Both the position numbers and the translations under genes were made by a program. Of a stretch of 64,000 bases of DNA, positions 56,027 to 64,000 are shown piece by piece. Below the pieces are notes generated by a model that was given only the letters and a program-made list of their open reading frames with translations, did not search any database and had not been told where the DNA came from. Source of the DNA: Paraphysomonas bandaiensis (Eukaryota; Chrysophyceae). How positions within the stretch are numbered: the first letter of the stretch is position 1; every line of letters starts with the position of its first letter. The stretch is from contig CBFFRP010000267.1 in the NCBI GenBank assembly GCA_965644295.1, positions 1-64,000 of the forward strand, in the 5' to 3' direction.

Positions 56027-56700
56027 AATTACAGGGCCGTGTAAAAATTAATTGCATGTACGTAATAATTGCAATATAATCGCTCGCTAGAAGGTTGCAA
56101 TTAAATTGCAAGTACTTGGCAAGTATTTACTATTTAGAATTAGAGCTCTGAAAGCATTGAGGATGATGGCCGTTTATCGTCCTAAATGGCCATCACTCTT
56201 AACGGTGGGAAGGTTGGCCTCTCATTATAAATTTGTTTACATTTTGAAAGTACTGTTTCTTTGTACAGTCAATTACGTTTCTTTCCTCTTGAGAGCTCCC
56301 AGACTAAGTTCAGATCGATCCATAGCCTATACGTAATGCTCAATACTCAATACCCTTCTAGTTTTTAGATAAATATCTATAAGTAGTATGGCAATCATAT
56401 TATTGCCAACCTGAACAAGTGCATGTTTGGCGACGAAGTCAACGAATTAATTCCTAATGAAGTGACACATGCTAAATTCAAGAATTGAAAGCAGAGTCTA
56501 GAGAATTCCAAAAATTTTCTATACCATGAGGACAGAGTTATGAATCATACCTTTTCAAAAATGCTGTCGTGAAAGTCCAAAGCTGATTGGAGGACACTCT
56601 AACTGAATCTGAGAAGGCGCAGCTCAAACTTTTTCTGCTGCGGTGACGCATATGAAGTTTTCGTAGCGCCAAGTAGAAGGATATCAGAGTTAAGCACTAG
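56027..56700 (+). mobile_element. Degenerate hAT-like element (relative of the 22.7-kb element)
   Basis: Begins with a CAGGGCCGTGTAAAAATTAA terminus (about 56027 onward), matching the 22.7-kb element's CAGGCTTGCGTAAAAATTAA over most positions. It has similar CTTGGCAAG subterminal sequence. About 500 bp inside, plus-strand codons AVVKVQ-stop-LEDTLTESEKAQLKLFLL align with AVVKIQRCREEELNRAEKAQVRRFL of the minus-strand remnant at 23002-23253. The orientation matches that of the other copy. The far end and target duplication were not found, so the right boundary is approximate. Confidence 0.5.
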
Positions 56701-56958
56701 TTAGTGGTGAAATTGTTTTATTACATTTGTTCTGATTACTAATTTCTAATTTTAAGTAACAAAGAGCGCATAGTTGCCTCACAAACCCAATACCATATTT
56801 CAAAACTGCGCCAATGTTAATAACGCTTATAATAATATGAATATTACTAAAGGTATCTTATACTCGATGGTGACCACCAGAGTACTTGTAACTAGTTTTC
56901 CAACGTTTTCTTTATGAAATATGACAAAATACTGGAAGTATATATTTCTCTGTAAATT

Positions 56959-58212
56959 TTAATTAGCACCACCAGCCGTTATCAGTGACGACAATAAAAT
57001 TTCTTCTCCCACGGCCCCTGATTGCATCATTTTTTCCATGTAACTAGTTCCTGACTCTAATATGTAGAGGCCCATATCAGTGGGATTAAGCATGTATATA
57101 ATGCCTAGGGTGAATGGAAATTTCCCCCCTGGAACGAAGCAGGGAGAGTGCATAATGTGACGACAGGGGGAAGAAATCTCGGGATGTGAAACCTCCAGGT
57201 CAATGTGACTATAGAAGCTTGCCCAATTAGTGATCATACTGACCCGAGCCCTTGCTCTGGAGATGAAGCCTGGATAAAGGGCAGCCGAGGGTGTAACCGT
57301 GCGACGCAATGGAGAAGCAACAGAAGTGCGTATGAGAGAAGAAGTTGCATAATCTGGCTTATTATACCCAACAAGTCCCTGATAGTTCCCTGCGTGGCAT
57401 TCACCCAAGCCTTCTACCCTGGATCTGAAATTAGCAACCATCAGTCCAACATCAGCTCCTGTGGCTTCAAGAAAAGTACTTGTCAATACGTCGTTCGTAG
57501 ATACAAACCCAGTAGATGAAGATGCAGCACATTTCTCTTTTTGGGAGTTCACCCAATTTTGTTTCACTTTTCGGTTTTTCAGGGTGCATGGTTTGCCCCA
57601 CACAAACTTGCTGACAAAGTTAACCAATGTTCCCAAGGACTTCATATACCCTTCCTCATCGGCGGTCAGTTCTGCGATCCTCTCACAAGCCCACAGATTG
57701 CGTTCCACTTGTAATGCAAACGGTTTTGTGTGTGGATTCAGCATACCGTATAGGTTATAGAAAGTATGACCGTCCCCTACAGCGTGGGAGAGTGAAAATA
57801 CAATTGCGAAAGTGGACTCAGAGAGACGGACAACTGTGATTAGAACAATAGGTTCGTCTTCATTCACACACACCCGTCCTATCTTAACAGCGTACTTTCC
57901 AAGCCAACTTATATCATCTTCACATCTGTTGGAATCATGCTCCCTGTTTTCAATCTTTAGAATGGAATCGACTTGAAAAGTTTCCATATCAGTAGAATAC
58001 TTTAAACACACTTTTCCGCCCTCGTCCACAATCCTTGACGATAACCAAGGGTTAAGTTCAACCATATTTTTGACTCTGCTGCACAAGTACTCGATGGGTG
58101 GGGTGCCCTGATAAAAGGTAACAGTTGTCTGACTGTTTAAGCCCATGAGGTCAGTGGCCTCTTTATCGCACAACTGCACGAGATTGACGCCTCTGTCGAG
58201 TTCTTTAGCCAT
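56959..58212 (-). CDS. CoA-dependent acyltransferase, condensation/BAHD-like fold
   Basis: Single exon, 417 aa. The catalytic HxxxDG motif is SLSHAVGDGHTF (His143, Asp147). The fold half-way signature, an N-terminal strand-helix region with PPIEYLCSRVKNMVELNPWL, fits CAT-superfamily acyltransferases (chloramphenicol acetyltransferase, BAHD, condensation domains). The plant BAHD DFGWG motif is not seen; MITNWASFYSHID occupies a similar place. It has no carrier-protein domain and no membrane span, so it is a free-standing enzyme, possibly esterifying a small metabolite. The substrate is unknown. Its 5' side faces a large non-coding region. Confidence 0.75.
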   Translation of the reverse strand: MAKELDRGVNLVQLCDKEATDLMGLNSQTTVTFYQGTPPIEYLCSRVKNMVELNPWLSSRIVDEGGKVCLKYSTDMETFQVDSILKIENREHDSNRCEDDISWLGKYAVKIGRVCVNEDEPIVLITVVRLSESTFAIVFSLSHAVGDGHTFYNLYGMLNPHTKPFALQVERNLWACERIAELTADEEGYMKSLGTLVNFVSKFVWGKPCTLKNRKVKQNWVNSQKEKCAASSSTGFVSTNDVLTSTFLEATGADVGLMVANFRSRVEGLGECHAGNYQGLVGYNKPDYATSSLIRTSVASPLRRTVTPSAALYPGFISRARARVSMITNWASFYSHIDLEVSHPEISSPCRHIMHSPCFVPGGKFPFTLGIIYMLNPTDMGLYILESGTSYMEKMMQSGAVGEEILLSSLITAGGAN

Positions 58213-58985
58213 GATGATATAAGTAACACAATAGTGATTCCATGTGATAATTGTATCATATGAAGAGGTTTGTTAGGGGTGGATTGACGGTTGGATTTGA
58301 TTATCATTCCAACGATTGGGTTGCAACTGTATTATGATCTACAGAAGATGATGTCCTATTGTAGGAGCCCTTATGCAGCATGACGGTTACTGAAAGACAA
58401 TGTCTTTTGCATGGTACGTATGGTACTGAGCTGGAACCATATATGTTACTCCAGTGTAAGTAGAGGGAGCTACTTCCACATAGTAGAGTCGGCTGTATAT
58501 ATGCATATACATACACATTCATATATATATACACTACATACGGGCGTATATATACATACATACCTCTGTACGATACTTCTATGTATACAATACTGTATTC
58601 TATGGTATTTTGCTATCTCGTGCTCCTGCCTGGACATGCATACTGAGGCCAGTGCCCCCCATCAGGGTCAGCCCAAGTATTGGTTGGAACGGTTAAAAGC
58701 CTAGCAATTGAATGCTTTCATATCTATATCTTGAAATGCAATATCTGTTGCATGATCGAAGCAATCTATACATGCATAAGACACCTGACATAAGATGAAA
58801 GGCATCTATTATGTATTAGTACTGAGAGCTTTCTATTAAACACTTATACTTACGGTGATACACTTGGATTACATCATATCAGAGCATTAATCATATATAT
58901 TCAGTAGAATGATAGGCGGTTCATCTGTGGAGGTTTACAATAAGAGTAAAGGTAGAGTTTATATTCACGACCTACGATATTTCGA
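58213..58985. other. Region 5' of the acyltransferase gene
   Basis: Contains short acat/tata runs (about 58505-58564) upstream of the acyltransferase start. No gene is supported. Confidence 0.4.
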
Positions 58986-59472
58986 CCCTCAACAAAGTCG
59001 GACTCGCACCTTTTCGTGGTGTTCTGGGGGATAAGTACCGGAGAGATTCTCTCTGGGAAACTAACGTGAGCCGAAAACATAGTCAGCAGATATTCTTCTG
59101 CCCGCTCATAGCCGAATGCTTGTGTGGTACAAGGGACACCAATAAGTGTCACTTGTGTAGACGTCTTTGGGCCCTGACGAATAAACAGGCATCACGGAAT
59201 AGGCCCACCTCAAGGGTAACCGGGGTATTGGGCTGCCTGCTGAAGTCAAGCATCCGGGCTGTTCACCTTAAGAGCTCAGAGCGGAAGTGGTCGCACCTTG
59301 ATGCTTACGGCGACGCACAAGCAGCTTCCGTAGCGTTAAATAGTAGGATAAAAAAAGTGAGTACTGATTAGTTACAGGTAGAGGTCTAACTAGTTTGTCT
59401 AGCATTCATCTAGCTACTATAAGTTGGTGCAGGTTTTTAATGCCTATTGCTAATAATAAGACTATGAATATA
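58986..59472 (+). mobile_element. Non-LTR retrotransposon 3' fragment (copy B)
   Basis: 487-bp insertion bounded by a 13-bp direct repeat, tacgatatttcga (58973-58985 and 59473-59485). Its last 186 bp (59287-59472) are homologous to copy A at 41623-41796, and both end with the same gcctattgctaa-to-aatata terminus immediately before their own target duplication. The unique 5' part is open in one plus-strand frame to 59371 and contains C-x-C-x8-C-x2-C (CLCG...CHLC), which could be the tail of a LINE ORF. There is no poly(A), so the 3' end is of the simple-AT type. No reverse-transcriptase motif is included. Confidence 0.8.
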
Positions 59473-59485
59473 TACGATATTTCGA

Positions 59486-60115
59486 TATCATCTGAGCCAT
59501 ATACAATTGCTGAAAAAAACTGCCGTGCCAACCACCAGATGACTAGGATACTATTTTCATTATTGAAGTAAGCTACGTTTCTTATATAGAGGTGCAAAAA
59601 ACAATAAAATAATATTTTGAAATGGCAGAGACGTTTCTACTTGACAATCAGTACAGCAGCTTATCGCCAAGTACACAGTATATGATATATATAGCACTGT
59701 AAATGCCGTTTAGAGTGTACTATAAATATTACACATACTTATCTCTATCCTTTAATACTTTCACATTCCCTTGCTTTGTAAGGTTAGGTCAGCACTTGTC
59801 TATCCTTGATATTACCTCAACAAGACATTAACGTTTCGTATTAAAACAGTTTATATAATATATTGCAAGTAAAACTAAATTTTTCAATAGTTTACCAAAA
59901 GCAGAGACAGAATTAGAATTATACTTCAAAATACATAAAGAGTACTATAGAACCTATCCAAATAGAAAAGAGAAATATCAAATAAGTATGGAGATGACAC
60001 ACTGAAAAATCTTCAGTTTAAGACATGAATCAGTCAGAATAAGAGTTATCTACTGTTGTAGCTGTATGAAAATATACACAGCCCGCAGATATAGTAGTGT
60101 AAAAATCATGTATAC
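59486..60115. other. Intergenic region, AT-rich
   Basis: No gene, RNA or repeat identified. Confidence 0.45.
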
Positions 60116-60417
60116 TCAAGCTTTTTCTTCTAGCAGCGCTGATTCGTCTATACCTGTCCAGTCATCACTGTTTATATTAATTTCTTGTAACGCGGGAAAA
60201 AAATTTCCTGTTGGTGTGTGTTGAGCGTTGTCGATATCAGGATCATCACTGGAACTGCTACGCTGGTCATCTATGCTGCAGAACACACGATAGCACGACC
60301 TCCACGGGAGCAAAGCAAAGAAACACAATAGCAACCATGCTATAGTTAACTCATTAGATTATGTAAAGTATCACATTAATCTTAAGTACCTATCATTACA
60401 ATAACATCCGATCCCAT
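60116..60417 (-). CDS. Small single-pass membrane protein, 83 aa, two exons
   Basis: Exons 60417-60390 (28 nt) and 60339-60116 join through a 50-nt GT-AG intron with an acceptor at ACTATAG. The protein starts MGSDVIVMIAWLLLCFFALL, a hydrophobic span of about 16-18 residues, then a short Cys/Arg-rich turn (PWRSCYRVFCS). An acidic, Ser/Asp-rich tail ends DDWTGIDESALLEEKA. The tail contains a di-leucine-type sorting signal (ESALLE). The first exon is too short to be seen by simple frame scanning, but the join extends the hydrophobic span in frame. I do not recognise a family; it resembles small integral membrane proteins in plan only. Confidence 0.6.
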
Positions 60418-61082
60418 TGCAATCCCTGATCTACATAAGCATTAAGATAACAAGAGATACACAGCCCACCAAAAGACAAAGAATTTATCCATATTAATAA
60501 AGGAAACCTTCTTTTCAACAGGAATATATCAGGGCTAGAAGGAGTGTAATCATATAGAACTAACTCTTCTATTATATATATATATATGTATGTGTATGAT
60601 CGCTTCTATATTCTGATATGGACACACCATAACGTTGAAGTGTATACTCTACATACACTGTGTATTTTGTGTTGAAAAATCAAGGGTTTTTAATTATAGA
60701 TTTCTCTAGTTTTCAATTGTCTCCTTCTTACTGCTGCTTCTTCTCCCCCCATATATACACATACTGCAGTATGTCTACAGAGATTTCCATATATATATAT
60801 CATGCGGCATATTTCATACATAAGCCCCTTAGCCTATCCCATATATATACACGCACACTGGATCATATCACTCGATCTATACACTATAGTAAACTAACAT
60901 TACTGAACCTGTTCATGAAGGTCAAGAAAGGTCAGTTGAATTGCTACATGCAGTAGCAAACTATACATACAGTGATATCCAGTAACACACATACACACAC
61001 ATACACATACATATATACATATATATATATCAGTTAGCTGTAAGATTAACAGACAGAAGAAGTCTGATATCTCCCCACAAAC
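60418..61082. promoter_or_regulatory. Divergent spacer between the 83-aa gene and the TBC gene
   Basis: 665 bp, with tata/acac/acat-rich runs at about 60570-60595, 60755-60800 and 60985-61030, the last just 5' of the TBC start. Confidence 0.4.
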
Positions 61083-63797
61083 ATGACAACAAATCAAATT
61101 GCAAGAAATTTATTATATGAAGAAATAGCATCCGATAATATTAATATATTACGAGTCAGAGAGCTGTGCAGGTGACGTACATGTATAGACGTCTATGCAT
61201 ATATATATGGATATCTGCGTATATGTATATATATGTGTGTGGATATCTGCGTATATATGTAAAGACGTCTATGGATATCTGCGTATATGTCTATATATAT
61301 GTGTGTATATATGGTGGCCTCATGTGTGATATCATAACACTCATCCTGTTCTATAGAGATAATCCTGGTTTGGTTGCAAGTGGTGGGTTGAGAATAAGAG
61401 TATGGTCTATATTACTTCTTGGTGAAAGTGGTGCAGTTGGAGAGGATGTTGGTCTGATGAATCCACAGGAGCCTTGTGGTGAGATGCATGTTCTTGAGGC
61501 GGATGTGAAAAGAACGCGTGCTGGCATGGATAGTTTTCGGTCGTCTAGTTGGAGGCGCGGTTTGACTGATATTCTACAGATATTTTGCTTGTCGCACAAT
61601 ATCCAGTGAGTATAATGCTTTTATGCTCCGTACTCTACTAATTGCTGATTAAGGTACAAACAAGGAATGAATGAAGTTGCTGCACCCTTCCTATATCTCA
61701 ACCCTCCACCGCATGGAGAAGCTCTCTCTTTTGTGTTATTTGAGGCATTTGTGTGCCGATATCTTGAAAACTTCTTTTGCAAAGATGACTCAGCGTACTT
61801 ATTTAAGGTGTGTTTGATTTTATTTTTTCAGTGAGCTTTCATTTAAAAGCACCGCAGGCGTTTCGTATGTTTCATTTACTCCTGGTGTACGTGGATCCGC
61901 AGGTAGCCCGTGAAATTTCAACTCTATGCGCATTTTTAATTCCAGTGTGTATATTCCGCAATGTAGCTCGCGCAGCACTTACAAGAACAGCAATTCGTAC
62001 CAGAGTTGTACTCGCCGCAGTGGTTTCTTACTCTATACAGTCGTGGCCTTGACTTGCACCTAGTGCTTAGGCTGTGGGACATGATGATAGCTGTGGATGA
62101 CCCTGCATTCACATTCTTTGTTGGGCTTGCATTATTACGGTGAGAATATCTCATATGCTGCTTGATGTATGCACTCACGTCGTCACAGAGAGAAGAGGGA
62201 ACGTCTTCTTCTGGCCGACAGTTCTGACATTCCTGAAATTATATCAGACATGCACATTAGGGGAGAAGATGGCGTTGATGGACTAGTGCTTCTTGCACTT
62301 GAGCTCTACAGGAAGATTCCTAGGTGAGTAGTGGTCAGCTAACATATGCAAGAGTTACAGTGAAGTATCACAGGTGCTTCTTGCGCTACCTGCGTGTGTG
62401 TTGCGTACACACTCCAGAGCTCGCGCCCTTGCCCACACCTCGGTCAGTGTATTTTGCTCATACTTTTCGAAAATGACGTTTTACTAGGAAGCGAAGCTAT
62501 TCTGGTGGTGCACTTGTACCGGACGGGATGGCGGCTTTAAGAGCTGGAGAGGAGGCACGTACTGAATACACTTCGAGACGCACAGACGACGACTGTGATG
62601 CATATTCCCAAGCAATGGCCTGTCAGGTGATTTATTAAGTATTTTATGATCCTTACCCGTGCTCATTCTTTTGTGATACAGTCTGTGCGGAAATGCATGA
62701 TGCTTTCACCCTCTGAGTTCATATCCGCAGCGCTGCCAATCAGCACTGCTGAAACCGGAAACTCCAGTGAGGAGCCAGGCGATGTGGGCTCTAGTGCGAT
62801 ATCCTTTCGCGGACAGTCCCAAGAACACACCCAGATGGTTGTCATAGATATCAGATCTTCAGAAGAGGTGGACGTTAGCGGTGGAGGATCTCTTCCCACG
62901 TCCTTGCAGATGGAACCAGGTTTGAAGCTCCATTTATTTTGAATTATCGTGACGTCGAGTTTAGACTTCCTGGATCAACCAGATGCACTTGAAAAGTGGC
63001 TGGATCACTTTGATAGTATGCGTGGTCTTCCTATTTGCATTGTTGACATGCCTCCATCCCAAGCTTCTTCTGGAGCTCTCTGGAAACGACTGCTACTTGG
63101 TATATTTTACGATCGCTACCCTTTTGTACTAACTAGTTGATATAGGGCAGGGAGATGGCATCAGCCCAAACTCTGTTCAATATGGAGAGACAGCATTGCA
63201 GAGTCGTCTGTTTGGAGGGTTTCTTTCTAATGCTTTTACAAAGCCGCCATGGTGTTGTTTTTTGATGTGTTTGTTTCCCTAGTACTAATGTGTGTACTGT
63301 AGTGATGATCGTAGCCCGTTTCAAAAAGCAGAGATGGCCGCTATCGCAGACGACAGCTCCAGGTACGCTTTGCCTGATTAGAATTTATCATCTAAGATCT
63401 CGTATTTAGAGCTGCTGTTCGTTTAGCTGTCATGCTACAAAAACATAACTTCTCTCGGGTGGTAGTGTTGGACGGGGGATTCCCGGCATTAGTGTCACAG
63501 TTGTTTCAATCCCGTGGCAAAGTGGAGCCGGTGATCATTAATCATGACCATGACAAGTGGTCCAATTTCATAGTCATTTCTGGTCGCAGCCATTGTTCCA
63601 GTGATTTACAGGCTGCTCGAGAGGCACAGATTTTGAAGCGGAGCAAAAAGTACCCAATGAACTCTTCATTCAAAATGTCTCATGACCTGAGTGAAATGGA
63701 ATCTACTAATATAGCATTGGAGGTAGCTACTCGTTTAGGTCACAATCACATGCGAAAAATTCTGGAAGACAAAATGAAGTCAATACAACATAGATAG
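61083..63797 (+). CDS. TBC1D23: TBC1D23-like protein (TBC plus rhodanese-like domain)
   Basis: Thirteen exons (61083-61171, 61357-61605, 61654-61807, 61858-61944, 61991-62139, 62189-62323, 62374-62442, 62488-62626, 62682-62919, 62965-63099, 63146-63251, 63303-63362, 63410-63797) join to 665 aa; human TBC1D23 has 699. The TBC domain (about 35-300) shows RIRVWSILLLGE, DVKRTR, QYKQGMNEVAAPFLYL and the block GLDLHLVLRLWDMM. A rhodanese-like domain follows (about 380-580) with MVVIDIRSSEE, SRLFGGFLSN and RVVVLDGGFPAL. Family members bridge golgins and endosome-derived vesicles at the trans-Golgi. A DxxR and a YxQG are both visible in the TBC domain, so GAP activity cannot be excluded. A single Cys (PPCDDR, made at a splice) lies in the rhodanese loop region. 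Confidence 0.9.
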
Positions 63798-64000
63798 TAT
63801 TAGAGACGTTGGTTTTGGAGCCCCTTGATGAAGCTCTCGTTCTTGTTGTTGATATATTATGTATACACTTATGGAACAGTTCTTCAGGCTTCGATTTGTG
63901 GATGTTGAGTAATATATAATCTGTTCACGATCAGTTTTTAGTTATAGCTATTATGATAAAATTTGGCATATGTCAAGTACTTATAGAATATTTGAGCTCA
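63798..64000. other. Region 3' of the TBC gene
   Basis: About 200 bp of AT-rich sequence to the window edge. No feature was seen. Confidence 0.4.

Noticed and set aside
58986-59060. tRNA-like B box (ggtgcgagtcc on the minus strand), suggesting a tRNA-derived SINE
   Set aside because: No A box at a suitable distance, and it lies on the strand opposite to the element's 3' end orientation.
58973-59500. Hammerhead-ribozyme-like motif (cgaaatatcgt with an upstream cagatga on the minus strand) at the ends of LINE copy B
   Set aside because: The repeated word is explained as the target-site duplication. Stem II is missing and the core has mismatches.
1-64000. CRISPR arrays, tRNA or rRNA genes, operons, prokaryotic promoters
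   Set aside because: None was seen. Intron-containing genes and eS27 show a eukaryotic nuclear origin, so prokaryotic features are not expected.

Overview
This is a nuclear eukaryotic window, gene-dense, with AT-rich spacers. Almost all introns are 43-70 nt GT-AG introns; a few reach 110-185 nt. Fifteen protein genes are well supported, and exon joining gives an intact reading frame for every spliced one. Gene content (CEP57-like, TBC1D23-like, neurochondrin, HUWE1/TOM1, a KICSTOR-subunit-like protein, VHS-GAT adaptor, single-subunit mitochondrial RNA polymerase) fits a mitochondriate, probably centriole-bearing protist. A kinase with a DWWF insert and a transposase-like fragment recall stramenopile (oomycete-like) sequences. 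That placement is an inference from memory, not a result.

Layout: 1-2.8 kb is non-coding with foldback repeats. 2.8-8.3 kb holds POLRMT and an OTU1/YOD1 deubiquitinase (both minus). 8.9-16.9 kb is a large inverted duplication of an unrecognised gene of about 950 codons; arms of about 3.1-3.2 kb flank a 1.76-kb spacer. 17.6-22.0 kb carries an RCC1-repeat protein, neurochondrin and ribosomal protein eS27. 22.7-23.8 kb is a hAT-like DNA element. 25.1-37.9 kb is one giant HECT ligase gene (4,122 codons). 38.5-63.8 kb holds a KICS2-like protein, two membrane sulfotransferases flanking a cationic amino-acid transporter, a CAMK/SNF1-like kinase, CEP57-like, a TOM1-like VHS-GAT protein, a CoA-dependent acyltransferase, a two-exon 83-aa membrane protein and a 13-exon TBC1D23-like gene.

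The most unusual structures are: (1) the inverted duplication, whose arms are almost identical except for one sharply divergent coding cassette; (2) two 3' fragments of one LINE-like element, each flanked by its own 12-13 bp direct repeat; (3) a 1,064-bp hAT-like element with a decayed relative at 56 kb; (4) ACAT/ATGT tetranucleotide arrays found on the 5' sides of genes and not in convergent spacers; (5) a near-perfect 168-bp-arm hairpin. The genes are ordinary housekeeping, trafficking, ubiquitin and nutrient-signalling genes. There is no evidence that they form a functional cluster.
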